NCBI RefSeq assembly: GCF_029784155.1
Contig: NC_073691.1
Span: forward strand, 131,316,714-131,380,713
DNA length: 64,000 nt
Reading direction: 5' to 3'
From: Uranotaenia lowii
Lineage: Eukaryota > Arthropoda > Insecta > Diptera > Culicidae
Each line of letters starts with the position of its first letter. Within the stretch, counting starts at the first letter, position 1. Under the pieces are notes generated by a model. It worked only from the letters and a program-made list of their open reading frames with translations, had not been told where the DNA came from and did no database searches. The translations under genes were made by a program, and so were the position numbers. Shown here one piece after another: positions 44,912 through 57,164 of this stretch.

Positions 44912-47900
44912 TAGACTGCCCCAAATTTGTATGGGAAATTCAAAACCTGTGAAATGTTATGCGCTGCAGACTGAAATTGATCCTAGTCCTAGTACAAGAT
45001 CTCATGCCAAATTTGGGCCAGATCGGACCACGGGAAGGGGTCGCTCAACAAGCCTCAAGTTTGTATGGGATTTTGAGACATTTTGTTCGAGAGGAACATG
45101 AAAAACCAGTTTTTCGTCAATAACCTTTGTCTCCCTCGACTGATTTCTTTCAAAAACGGGTTTTCTTAAAGCCTAGATTATGACAAATATTTCGTCCGAA
45201 GGTTGCATTTCAATTAAAGTTAAGATAAAAAAGTTATTAAGCTTCAAAAATTGGTAAACTTTTTTAAGGGTGATATTCATCACTTTTTTAATGAGGCGAA
45301 TAAAGTCCGACCAGAACACTCAATGTGAAATGCAGGCAGTTTCGTCAAATAATGACCGATTTTAATCATTGTTGTTGCGCTCGATTGCACTTTTTAATGT
45401 TTTTCTAATATTTGAGTTTGGATGATATTCACTTGATAGTTCGGAAAGAAGTAAGGGCGGAAAAATGCTTGACAATTTAAATAAATTGCATAACCACAGG
45501 GGCTTAGGAACATGACTGGACGATTTGTGATGTCAATAAAAAAAACAGTTTTTCATCAATAACTTTGTTTCCCGTCGACCGATTTCTTTCAAAAATGGTT
45601 TTTCTTAAAGCCTTAATTATGAAAAATATTTCATCCGAAGACTGCATTTCGATAAGAGTTTAGAAAAAAAAAAGTTATTAGGCTTCAAAAATAAGCTAAC
45701 TTTTTACGGTGGTATTCATTACTGTTAATGAGGCGTCAATATGTTCGACCGGCCCAACTCATTAACAGTGATAAATACTATCCTTTAATAAAAACCGTTT
45801 TTGAAAGAAATCGGCCAATGGAAACCAAAGTTATTGATGAAAAACAGATTTTTCATGTTTCTTCCGAGCAAAATGTCTCAAAATGCTCACGTTTTCTCAC
45901 GTCACGTTTCTCACGTCAGCTGTAGCTTTCTTTTGATACAGAATGAAGGTTAATATTGTTAATTGATTTCAACAAAGTGTTTTATTCGGTTTAGAGTTAA
46001 TTGTGTTTAAGTTGAAAATTTCTTTTTTTTTAATGTACGCAGTTCGTTTCAAAGAAATTTATTTGTAAACTACAATTTATTTGTAACTACAGTAGTTTCT
46101 CGATTTTATCACTATTCGATTTTTTCACTACTCGCCAAATTCACGCTCGATTTTATCACTGTTATTCTTTCGATTTTATCACACTTTGTCATAAATCATT
46201 CAGAAACCATTTACAGGACCTTAATTTTCATTTAAAAGCGTAGAGCGTCTTTGTTCATGGTATTTTTCAAGGTTTATGTTCTGGTATATAAGCATTTAAT
46301 TATATGAAAATGTCATTGAACTACTTACTTCAGCTGTAAAGTGTGTAAAATCGTCATTCGGATTTTAAAAAAGTTTGTAATATTCGAAATAAGTATTTCG
46401 ATGTCACGCTATTGCTAATGTTGTTATTTGTGCTTGCTTAGCACTTAGCAGCTCTAAAATAGTATACTTTGTTGGTTTTTTAATCATATAAAAATGTGGG
46501 TAAGCGTTCTTGAAAAGAGATAAGGTTTATCTGATTTTTTTTAAATATTCGTTTACTTGAGAGGCTGCCATGTGCAATCCTGATTTGGCAGCATTTAGTT
46601 TTGTCTGAACTGATTCTTTTTTTATGCAGATGAAATTCTTCTAGCTTTGCCATAAAATATGTAAATGAGACTTTCATTTTTTTTCTGCAAAGAAATGATT
46701 ATCTGACCAAAAAGCAAATTTCGAGAAACACGCCTTTAGAGTATAAGTTGTGCAAATTTCAAAATATTTTTCAAAAAGGTAACTTTTTCAGTTCATCAAA
46801 GATTAATGTGAAGTGAAAATGAAAATATTAAAATCATTAATTGGTAGAAGACAATTTTTTGATACCGTTTTCTTTGGATTTTTTTTTAAATTGACGTAAG
46901 AAACAACGACTGTTGAATTTCCATAAAAACTAAATAATTCACTTTAATTGGCTGAGAAAATGCTTTTTCGCCAAGAATAAATCTTAAAATTAGTATAGAG
47001 AAGAGAAATTTGAACTGAAATCAATAATTTGTGTATAGTCAACTTGTATAGTAATCAGTGTTAGTAAACATCTTATGATCAAAATTGATTGATCCAAAGC
47101 GTATGCGGTTCATAATGCGTTATAATCAATAATTTAAGACGATAAAAATATATTTTTCCACTTTAAATTTTAGTTTCACCAAATTCACGGTTTCGCCATA
47201 TTCACGGTAAAATTTTTTTTGAGCGTGATAAAATCGAAAAACTACTGTACAGCTAAAATTTTAGAAAAACGTGAAAAGACTGTAAATGGACCTGTTTTTC
47301 GAAAATTTATGTTTTAATTGGCATTACAAATCGTCCAGTCATGTTCCTAAGCCCCTGTGGTTATGCAATTTATTTAAATTGTCAAGCATTTTTCCACCCT
47401 TACTTCTTTCCGAACTATCAAGTGAATATCATCCAAACTCAAATATTAGAAAAACATTAAAAAGTGCAATCGAGCGCAACAACAATGATTAAAATCGGTC
47501 ATTATTTGACGAAACTGCCTGCATTTCACATTGAGTGTTCTGGTCGGACTTTATTCGCCTCATTAAAACAGTGATGAATATCACCCTTAAAAAAGTTTAC
47601 CAATTTTTGAAGCTTAATAACTTTTTTATCTTAACTTTAATTGAAATGCAACCTTCGGACGAAATATTTGTCATAATCTAGGCTTTAAGAAAACCCGTTT
47701 TTGAAAGAAATCAGTCGAGGGAGACAAAAGTTATTGACGAAAAACTGGTTTTTCATGTTCCTCTCGAACAAAATGTCTCAAAATCCCATACAAACTTGAG
47801 GCTCGTTGAGCGACCCCTTCCCGTGGTCCGATCTGGCCCAAATTTGGCATGAGATCTTGTACTAGGCCCAGGATCAATTTTAGCCTGCAGCGTATAACTT

Positions 47901-47931
47901 TGTCAAAAGTCGGGTCATTTGGGGCAGTCTA
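44912..47931. mobile_element. 3.0-kb hAT-type element with about 620-bp inverted arms
   Basis: Flanked by a perfect 8-bp duplication, ATGATCAG (44904-44911 and 47932-47939), of the nTnnnnAn type. Both ends begin TAGACTGCCCCAAAT. The inner parts of the arms, about 44960-45537 and 47315-47885, are almost identical in inverse orientation, while the outermost 60 nt differ. The centre holds a smaller inverted repeat (45541-45612 with 45783-45855) and a pogo-like MITE at 46090-47247. No transposase frame was found. Confidence 0.9.
46090..47247. mobile_element. pogo/Tigger-like MITE nested in the hAT-type element
   Basis: Flanked by TA (46088-46089 and 47248-47249). The inverted ends CAGTAGTTTCTCGATTTTAT and CAGTAGTTTTTCGATTTTAT match with one mismatch, followed by TTCGATTTT/ATTCACG variants. 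CAGT ends with TCGATTTTATC repeats and a TA target fit the pogo/Tigger branch of Tc1/mariner. AT-rich and non-coding. Confidence 0.85.
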
Positions 47932-48435
47932 ATGATCAGTGATGATTTTTTCGTTGGTGGCGCAGTTGCGACGTTGCCAATTCTTCGAGTTTGGCTCGAA
48001 CAATAGGAAATCAATCCATTCAACTGATATCACTGCTTGTGCCTAGCAAGGTATTGGGATTGGGCCTGCTAAAAAGAATAAAACTTGCTATTTATTCTTA
48101 CACAGATTTCCATAAGAATGATAGCTAATCGGAGCGAAATTGGAGTGAAGACTATTGCTTTCTCTGTTTAATTCACGAGAAATCGTATATCGGGTTTGCG
48201 AGCGCGCCCATCGCCCATTGCATGACTGCTTTCCAAGGAATAGGAGGCGGAATTGCTGCGCTGCTGCCAACTGTGAATATCTCAAAGTTGGGTGATGAAA
48301 ATGTAAACAAAAGGAACAAAATTTTGTCCAAGTCAAAAAGTTTCAATTTTTTGGTTGGCTGATCATTTTAAGTTCAGTTTTATTTACCATCGGTTTTCTC
48401 GTGTTTTTTGTTACGGGATTTTCATTCAGTTGAAG

Positions 48436-48501
48436 ATGAAAACGTTTACGAGGCCATGTAAAACGTTGAGAGAAATCCATGAAAATTTAAAGACTGGAAA
48501 A
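48436..48501 (+). CDS. candidate first coding exon (22 codons)
   Basis: An ATG at 48436 opens 22 codons reading MKTFTRPCKTLREIHENL and TKTGK-type residues (KTGK at the end), finishing exactly at a consensus donor, AAAA|GTAAGT, in phase 0. An initiator-like TCATTCAGTT lies 15 nt upstream. The LREIHENLKTGK pattern recalls the N-terminus of amidase-family proteins such as the mitochondrial glutamyl-tRNA amidotransferase A subunit, but 22 residues are too few to rely on. I did not recognise a following exon before 49.9 kb. Confidence 0.3.
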
Positions 48502-49930
48502 GTAAGTAATTTTCTGATCAAACATTTTGATTGTAAAAACGACTTAAAAGGTAGCAATTATGATAAGAGATCGAAAAAAGATCAGAACTATGCATGTGTT
48601 AAAGTTTTTATGAACATTTCTTCATAGATTCTCCTTAATCAGCTGTTTAAAATACAATTATAATGTCGTTTCAGTGCTATATTAATCGGACAACAAGCCT
48701 AATGCCCATATGTTAGAAGCATCGTGGCACTGGAATAATTATCATTTTTAAGATCATCAAAAGTTTTAGCATCGAGCAGTTGTTTGTGGACTAATTATTA
48801 TAATGATTTGGAGCCAGAATGAGCGACAGAACAGTGAAGTAAAACAACTGTGCCAGATTCAAACTTTACTTATATAAAACAAAAGAAACAGAATAATTCA
48901 CCGACAAAACTGGATCCTCAGATTTCCAGAAGGAATTTAAAGCAATGAATTTCAAAATAAAATATCTAGAACTTTGGAAGGACTTTATCAATCATCAAAT
49001 AAATAATATTTATAAGTTGTTGTATTTTGAATGGATCATTGAAAGAAAACTGTTTATTCCATCATTATCTTATTTTGTATTGTTGTACTTTGTTATTAAT
49101 GTATTTTTCTTCAATACAGTTTCTGAGCCTTATTCGGAGGATTTTGGTACTGAAAGAAGATGACATTAATTTCTATACGATCAGCTTCAAGCCTTTTCCT
49201 TTTTCTTCGACCAACCTGATACATTCACCGGTAAAGAAAAAAGTTTAAAAAAGATCAATGCAACCATCTTGATGTGTTCAGCTTGCTCCTGAAATAACAA
49301 TATGTACACCATTTGAGAACTTTCATACAAGCAATATTCAATTTATTTATTTCCAACTCAGGCATTGATAAATACTATCGTTCTTTGCGCTTGTTTTGGT
49401 AATAAAAGATTATCAAAATCATTTGTTACAAATTAGAAATCGTTATTTTAAGATTGTAATTTCCTACAGCACATTAATGTACACCATTTTGAACACGAAA
49501 GTTTGGGCTCAATGCACACAAAAACCGAGCAAAACATTAAAGAATATATGGAAGAACATTATAATAAACTTGATTTTACTGACCTTTTTATCTAAAAAAT
49601 GCTCAAGATCGTCCTAAATGTTTTTTAAAATCTCACTATTTTCGAACAGCTTTGTTTACATTTCGCTTCACCCAAACTCGCTGTCAAATTTTGTTATTCC
49701 ATCGCCTATACTTCGATAGGCGCGAGTATGGTTGTCCATTTCTCCCCGAGCGGATTGAAAAATGCAACTCAGTGGACTTTTCGTTCTGAAACACTTGCCC
49801 AGCAGTGAAGAAAAAGAAGAAGAAATATTGTTTCGTGCTGATTGTTTGCCTACTGCGGAAGGAAAAGAAGGAAAAAACTGCACTTCAATTGTGTGATTCG
49901 ATATTTCTCCTTCTCACACAGTAGTAGATA
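48502..49930. other. unassigned AT-rich DNA
   Basis: An acceptor-like TTCTTCAATACAG occurs at 49107-49119 and another (GTCGTTTCAG) at 48667-48676, but neither opens a frame that continues the candidate exon at 48436. A short hairpin, GCCTAT-ACTTCG-ATAGGC, lies near 49703-49720. No repeat family was recognised. Confidence 0.35.
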
Positions 49931-50116
49931 GGGTAATGGACTTATTTTGGACCGGAGGACCAATTTTATACCACCTTGTCTAGCTCACTTATAAAAAAAA
50001 ACACCATTAAATTGTTCAGCAAATATTGTTGAAGCTCGGGCACCTCATGTGATGCACTATTTTTTTCATTATTAGTTGCTTTATAAGAGAGGTGGTCCAA
50101 AATAAGTCCGTTACCC
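49931..50116. mobile_element. 186-bp TA-flanked MITE
   Basis: Flanked by TA (49929-49930 and 50117-50118). The inverted ends GGGTAATGGACTTATTTTGG and GGGTAACGGACTTATTTTGG differ at one base. The TA target points to a Tc1/mariner-type source. No coding capacity. Confidence 0.85.
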
Positions 50117-51299
50117 TACTATTATTAAGGCACCGGTTTCGTTCGGCACATGGCTTCGACTGTATTCGGAAACGAGTGTGAACATTTCGGAAAGAAGTGT
50201 GGTGCTCTACAAATCGTAACAGAGAACAGTGCGATTTGCACAGCGCGCTGTCGGATTTGAGAGGTGCTGACCAACCATGGACACAAGCTATGCTTTGGCA
50301 AGGCCTAAAGTGCATTCTGCTATACTTTCGAGTTATTTCACCATTGAAATCCGTTGCTAAATCGCGTAAATATTGAACCGGGATTTTTCGGTGAAAAAAT
50401 GTTGTGTTAAAAGCATTTCAGAATTTTGGTAGTGGTAAATGGTGTTGGTAAAAAAAACTGTATTTGTTTAATAAATTTGCACTTTTGAGCAAAGCTTGAA
50501 TTCTTATTTAACCCGAAGATGCACACAACTATTTTGACCAACTAAATACAAAACAGCATAAACTTTCTATTTTTAGAAGCGACAATATTCAGCAATTTAA
50601 AAAATGACAAATTTGACACAATTTGTTACATTGCCCATGAAACTGGTGTCAAAATATGAATCGACCATCTGTAATGCCATATAGTACCTAGCTTGTTTGG
50701 ACTTTACAAGTTCCTGTACGCTAAAAGCTGCAATAATTTTTGGTGTGAGTCCATTAGCTCTTTTTTCAAGTTAACACGTGAATTTGAAACGGAATTCCCT
50801 TGTTTTGAAAGTGCTACTGGTGGAACCTGTTTCAGAATCATTAGCTTCACCGTTTTGAAAAGAATATGACGTGAGCATAAAACCCGATAATAATTCGAAA
50901 TATCCCGAAACATTGAACCCGCCCTTTACAGAACTGGCATTTTTTTTCCTTCAGCAAACCCCTAAAAAGGAATCCGCTGAACAAAAACCAGGCTGACGAC
51001 CTAAAGTCACACCGAAAAATTGGGAGAGACCTCAAAAGATTCCACCAGCAGTAGACAATCAGTCAGCAACCAGCAGGCCATGGGCTAAGTAGCGCCGAAC
51101 TTCATCATCGCGCACATCTTATTCGCATCATCGTCATACATAGTGTCGAGCACAACAATTCATACCTACGTGAAAAGGCGAATATCAACATTTCATAAAA
51201 TAGCATCAACACCCCAAACTACCTGTTTGAGGTGTTTGCTTTCAGTTTCGTTTGGACCACGACGCGGTTCAGAAGCATTTCTGTAAGGCGACGGCTAAC

Positions 51300-51605
51300 C
51301 ATAAGGATAAGAGTTCAGTTGATTGAGTTAGTTAATGCGGATGATCGCCCCCACTCCTCCTAAAACTTGCACTCAACGCCAGGCCAGGTTCTCAAGTCCG
51401 AAATCGGTTTATTGCTGATCGAGCGACTGAACACGCGTATTTAACTACTGAAAGAGAGCTTAGTTAGTTCAAATCGTTTTACGCGAAGATTTGTGCTCGA
51501 TAACCTACCGGCCGAGGGAGTGCGGAAAAAGGTCACACAAAATAATAGTGCGCGGCGCGTTTGATATCGAAGAGCAAATTGAAAACAAAGATAGAGAGGT
51601 AAAAG
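51300..51605 (+). promoter_or_regulatory. candidate promoter and non-coding first exon
   Basis: This is a CpG-rich stretch in AT-rich surroundings, with an initiator-like TTCAGTTGATT near 51315 and a donor AAAAG|GTAAG at 51605/51606. A 78-codon frame at 51491-51727 crosses the donor and shows no known motif, so I do not call it coding. Sequence to about 51850 stays GC-richer. Support is limited to composition and splice signals. Confidence 0.25.
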
Positions 51606-52399
51606 GTAAGATTTATCGAAAGGCGGTGGAGTTGTGCGTTAGCCGGTATCGATATTTTGCGTTTGTTGGGTTGCGCGGGTGCTGTGGACATGACTGCAAA
51701 GAAGGTACAAAAGTGAGCGGAAAGTGAGAGTTCACGGGGTTGCGTGCGCTATGACTACACCTCGAGCAATAGATTTATGTGTGTGAACCAGCACGTGTTT
51801 GCTAGTATGTAGTGCGATAACTGGAGGTTTAAGTTTTTCGCGTACGCAAGGTGTTACGAAGCGTGAGAATCCTAGCTAGACTTCAGCAGGGTAGTCTCGC
51901 CACAACTAGACAAGCAGTCAAGCAAGAATCTTGGCTGCGCAGATTGTGCTGATGAAGATTTCCCAAACTTGGACTTGGACAAGGTTACAACGCTTTGATT
52001 AGATAAACTCTTCAGGTGCAGTATGGATCGCGGGAAAATGATTGCAAAAATCAGCATGTTATTGAATGGATGGTAGCGAATAAAGCGAAGAATTTATGAA
52101 TACAGAGGAGTTGTTGCATCTTGGTTTTATCTAGCACAAATAGCATTAAAATCACTCGTAAAAAAATTATAAAGCTAGAACAAAAAAATTTTACTGCTAG
52201 GGAGTAGGTTGAATACTCTTACTCTTGAGGTAAAACTTTGATTGTGACCCTCACTCAAACTTTCCCATCATTTTTGTATTTTCTTAGAGCAAAACCTAAA
52301 AAAAACATAAGAAAACATTTCAAAGCGTTGTGTATAGGACACATCCACAGCATTAAAGAGTACATTAATGCTTATATATGTTTGATTTTATTATGTTTG

Positions 52400-53245
52400 A
52401 AACTTAAAGCGGTGATTGATCTAGTGTCTAATTCTCGTACGAATCAGTATATTTCACCCCTGACGGTTAAGTATATTCCAGAGAATGTGAAATTCAAGTT
52501 TATTATCAAGTATCCCACCGGAGTCATGATATTTGGACCGGTTATTTCGATTGAAGATGCCTCCTGTTCTCATAAAAGCTGGAGTTAATACTGAAGATTA
52601 CATTTTGCAGAATCCGGTACTTCCGTGGATTCGGGCAAACTTCAGTGAACTCGAAAATATTGTTTTCCATCCATATGGAGCCCATGCCATACCTATAGCG
52701 CCATAAGTGGCCGACAGGTAAGATGTGGTTCCTCATATAACTGACTATATAAAAAGAATGTTCAATCAGTTGCCAGCTGGTCAGGTATAGACAAGGATAC
52801 CGGAATACCTATAAGTAAACTAGCCCACCTGATTGATTCGTTCTTCCAAATATACCTACACCAACACATGCAATACATTCACTCCATAGCAGTTCATACG
52901 AAGCCATGGGGTCCGGGTATGGTGTAAGCATGCATTTGAGATTTGTCGAATTTAATAATCTAAGAATACATGTAAGCACATACTTAGGCAGAAACTGCGG
53001 TGAATCCTTGCACCCATGTCGGATAAACAACATACATATAACATACATACAGATGGAGCCCATGCCATACCTCGATATGGACCAAAACTTGGCTGGAGGA
53101 AAATATGAAGTTTTAACCGAAGGATCTTTGGCCTCCGAGCAGTTCGGATTTGAACCTTTATACCCGGTGTTTTTACAAAACGGAAAATCTTGGATTAAAT
53201 TTTTAAATCAGATGACTGAAAATGGGATCGTCCATATGAACTTTT
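52400..53245 (+). pseudogene. Tc1/mariner-superfamily transposase fossil
   Basis: This is a decayed transposase core. Recognisable parts are VSNSRTNQYISPLTVKYIPE, KYPTGVMIFGPVISIEDA (usual form: KYP.SVMVFG.VSSDG), then in another frame MPPVLIKAGVNTEDYILQ, NPVLPWIRANFSELENIVF and HPYGAHAIP, where functional members carry QQDGAPAH with the second catalytic aspartate. That aspartate is lost here. Continuation occurs after the inserted retroposon (from 53073). Several frameshifts make it inactive. It is unrelated to the ITmD37E copies and nearer to mariner/maT-type proteins. The ends of the element were not found. Confidence 0.6.
52695..53052 (+). mobile_element. 358-bp retroposon with 20-bp target duplication
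   Basis: A perfect 20-bp duplication starting ATGGAGCCCATG lies at 52675-52694 and 53053-53072. The right end of the insert is a short tandem tail of CATA/ACATA repeats (CATACATATAACATACATAC). That is the signature of target-primed retroposition on the plus strand. There is no clear pol III A/B box pair, so it may be a truncated LINE 3' end or a SINE of unusual origin. It splits the transposase fossil at HAIP. Confidence 0.85.
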
Positions 53246-56200
53246 TGATGTTTTTGCAATAATTGCTACCATGCATAATAAGGAGATGAAAATCCAGGTT
53301 TTTACAAAGTTGCTACTATCTGCTACTTTTCATAAGTTATACAAATTGTTAATTTGAGAAAATAACATTCGTCTTCTGAAGACCAAACAACATTTAGAAT
53401 TTTTTTTGAGAATAGTTTCAAATTATTTTAATCTTAAAAAACATTTTCTTAGTGTATTTTGTAGTATATTTTGTTATGTTCCGAAAAATCAAAAGAGGCA
53501 ATAAATAAAAATGGTCCAGTTCATAGAAATGATAAAAAAAACATTCACAATTTTACCATTTTTAACATGTAAAATTTATCCAAACTGTAAAACGCTAAGA
53601 GAATTTAAAAAGTCGAAACATTAGTAAACTCCAAGAAAAAGTCGGCCCAAACCACAAATTCATAATAATAAACCATGTGTCATGACGGAGCGATGGAAAT
53701 AAACCGAGAGAGAAAGAGGAACCAACCGGTTGAATAACGAAAATCATTAATAAAAACGACTGAAATAATATTTAAAAAAAATCCATATGCAGATATAAAC
53801 GTGTTTATTGAGTCAGAAAGCGTCGAAAAAGCGAAATCGCACGAAAAGGTGAAAAATAAGCAAATAATCATCAACATAGCAACAGTAACAAACGGGAGAA
53901 CAAAAAAAAAGATACAGCAACAATTCCGCAGGGGAATTTTATATTTTTTGTGTGTGTGCCTTTTCGAGATAATTTTTCGAGAAGGTGAAAATTAATGAAA
54001 CAACAACAAAAACAAAAGCATCTGCACCCACTTGGGACATGAAGGATCTGAATGCCAGTCAATGGAAGCTGTATGGGCGAGAGGCGAGCTGAGATGTGTC
54101 TTTCACCTCCTCCGAAATTGCAATTTTAGCATCGGGTGATAAAATTGCAGCTGGCTGGCTTCAGCTACTTTTTGACGGGCGAGTGTGTTTCTGTCTCTTT
54201 CGAAGGAATTCATCGTGCCGAGTATTTCTGAAAATATAATTCAGTATTGACTGGTGTCTCTCTGAGACCGGGGAAGAAACTGCATTTCTGGCCCATATGA
54301 TTGAAAACAAAAATATGGTAGCGGAAAATATGCTTCTTTAATGCACAATCAGAACGTTAAAGGTCACTTGTTCGGAGACGAAATGAAAAGGAAACAAATG
54401 TCGATGTTTGAATCGAGGTTTTTTGAGAGAGATCTAAAGTGAATCCATCCAAGTTCAATTCCATCTTCCCTATTAAATTAAACCAAACACAATAACAAAA
54501 AATCCAATTCCAACTTCAAGGAGGAGTGTCACCCCGCTCATCGTTTAAGTACGGTAGCAAAGGGTTGGTATCCAACTCAAATCGATGGCATTTAAAGTTT
54601 GCATCTTAACCTATTTTGCTGTAGCACCTTGGATTGGTTTGTTTTTTTTTTCTTTCGTCGATCGCATATTTTTGCAGACGTCGTTTTTGTACCAACTAAA
54701 CTAGTCCCGATCGGGGGTTCTTGATTTCGATAATGACTTCCGCAAGTCGCATTTTTTTAATTGCATTTTCATCTCATATCAACGACGAAAATTATGAAAA
54801 CTGGAGCTCACGATACACAGAGTTTTAATTTGAACTGTTAACAACAACACATAGCGGAAATCAGCTGTTTAAACGTCATCCAGACATAATGGAACACCTT
54901 AGATATAAGAAAATGGAGAGTTGTTGACAGATTACTTGAAAATTAAATGTCCGATTTGTAAGAAAATTGATACCGTCGTACCCATAGTCACGGGTTAAAA
55001 TGAAAAATGTTCGTTCTTGATATATTTCCATAAATTATATCCATTGATTTCAAATTTTTAGACTTGATAGCTGGCAATACATTTAATCTTTTATATTAAA
55101 AGTTTTAATTCTTGAATTTTTGAAAAGTCTGTATAGATTTGACATACAAACAACACCACATAAAATTGTCATGAAGAAATTAATATCAACACACTACAAA
55201 GTTCTTTTCTTGTCAATAAATGCATTACGATTATAAGACACAGTGTTGTTTTAAATAATCGGTTGAAAATATTTTAAGTTTTTACAAGTTTTTGAAACTC
55301 AAAATGTTTTAAATGGAAGTGACTATGTGTCAAGCAAAGGTTATAACGTACACAACACTACTTTTATACAAACAGAGCACAGATTGAAGATGTTATTGTT
55401 CACTACAGGAGTACCATGATCAACAAACGGATTTTTAAAACTTACTATGGAATTATGTGTTTGTTGATGAATTTCTACCCACAGCACTGCCATTTGGAGC
55501 ATTGTCAGTCCACGTTTTTCTCATTTAAAATTGACATTTTGTATATAAGAGGCATAATAAACATGTCCCAAACGATAGACTGCCAAATGGTATAAAGTGT
55601 GAAAAAAGGATGGCGCTAAATTTGAGCCACTGTATTGTGGTGTCGCTCGGAGTACACCCAAAGAAGAGGTTGCAAAATTTCAATGCTGCTCGGCGCTAAC
55701 TCTATGCCAAAATGCGCTGAAAAATGTACTGTACCAAATATGATATGATTGGAAAAGCACTACTGACATAAAAACTTCCAAGCTTCCAAGCAAAATGATG
55801 CATTATAGGGATGTATCATCGGCCCGTCTTAGAATCTTATGCCGTTAATTCTACCTCCAAGGAAGATCATTTTTGGAGTAGATGCTGCTTTGTGGGTGTA
55901 ACAATGCACGGAGTGACAAAGCACAATTTGAGATTTAGCCGTGCTAATTCAGTTATTTCACAACAGATATCTTTTCACTTGAATTGATGGCTAATTTGAT
56001 CATTTTTCATGGTAATTCTCCATAGAAACAACGTGTTGCTCGTAAAAAATATAAATACTTCTAAAAAAAAAAACTGCTATTAGCGTTGTTATTTTTTATG
56101 TTAGTTAAATAACGGGAGTTATTATGAAAACAATTTAAAATCATCGTTTTTTGACCCATTGCCATCCAGTACGACGATCTGTGAGATTTTTTGGTCTGGT

Positions 56201-56503
56201 CTTAGGGAGAAGAAATCTTCCATATAAAATCATAGGGATCGGACCACTTTTGGATGATTTTCATCAAATTGTGTTGAAACTTACGGTTTCCTTCCGGGGC
56301 GACCAAAACAGCAGCAACCGATTTCTGCTGCGAGCAGAACCAAAACATTGTTTTGGTTCCGCATGCTTTGAGTCAATTCGCAATTGAAACAATAGCGGTG
56401 ATGATTGATGATGACAGCTGATGATGGTAAACACGGTATAAATGTTTACATCATCACACTGTGAAGCCAAACAACTCAATTTAGGTTCGTGGTAACTCAC
56501 CAG
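53246..56503. other. unassigned DNA with one dispersed repeat
   Basis: AT-rich; no gene recognised. 55155-55430 is the second copy of the repeat at 10816-11110. 54060-54300 is GC-richer without a frame. 56320-56370 has the palindrome CCAAAACATTGTTTTGG. Confidence 0.35.
55155..55430. repeat. dispersed repeat, copy 2
   Basis: Shares ordered blocks with 10816-11110: ATAAAATTGTCATG, TTAATATCAACACAC, AAAGTTCTTTTC, GTGTCAAGCAAAGG, GTACACAAC and TGTTATTGTTCACTACAG. Non-coding and diverged. Confidence 0.55.
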
Positions 56504-56693
56504 TGTTGCCAGATATTCTGAGTGGTTAGCTCAGAATATCACACGAAATTGAGAAAACATATAAGTGAGGATATCACTTCAGTGAATTATGTAAATAGCT
56601 ATCGCTTATGTTATAAGTAGTTATTTAAGGACTTGACGAACAAAACGAATAAAGATTAACTCTATTCCACCACTGAAACCTGCGTTTTCAACA
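56504..56693 (+). mobile_element. copia-type 5' LTR
   Basis: A 190-bp segment beginning TGTTGCCAGATATTC and ending TTTTCAACA, followed at once by GGTTATGGGCCCAG. The latter matches the primer-binding site of copia, which is complementary to an internal part of initiator methionine tRNA. Length, TG...CA ends and the GAATAAAG motif near 56649 fit Ty1/copia LTRs. The 3' LTR and target duplication are not visible because of the assembly gap. Confidence 0.75.
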
Positions 56694-57164
56694 GGTTATG
56701 GGCCCAGATACATCTGGATACGGAAATTTCGAGTTAGTTCGAGAGGGGTACTCTCAAGTAAACTTGCAGTTAGCAAGTGGAGCAGCCAGCAGCCCGAGGA
56801 CCACCAAGAAGAGGGCCACCAGCCAGAAGGACCCGCCTGCGCCGAGACGACCCAGCACAGAGGGACCAGCCAGAGGACCACTAGGCAGCGAGATGTCCCA
56901 GGCCAGCCAGGAGGTGCCGCCAGCGGTCGAGCCCGGGAAGGTTCGTGGATCGAGAGGGTTACTCTCGATGCCGTCACGAGCCACGCTGCGGTTAGCATGC
57001 GTGAGCTCACGTCCGACGGCCGGGAGGAGTCTCTGGATCCGCAACCGGGCAGCGCGAAGGTTCGAAGGTCAACCTGGAGGAACACCCTGGAGGAGTTGGT
57101 TGGAGCTGCTAGCCGAGAGGGTTACTCTCGTGCTCTGGCTGTGCGCTGCTGTTAGCATGCTCGA
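56694..57164 (+). mobile_element. copia-type leader with tandem GAGAGGGTTACTCTC repeats
   Basis: The region after the primer-binding site is unusually GC-rich and is built of imperfect repeats. CGAGAGG(G)TTACTCTC, itself a hairpin, followed 30-35 nt later by GTTAGCA, occurs at about 56742, 56948 and 57113. A frame is open through it but encodes low-complexity P/R/S-rich sequence with no gag motif, so I treat it as leader or damaged gag. The gap cuts it off. Confidence 0.55.
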
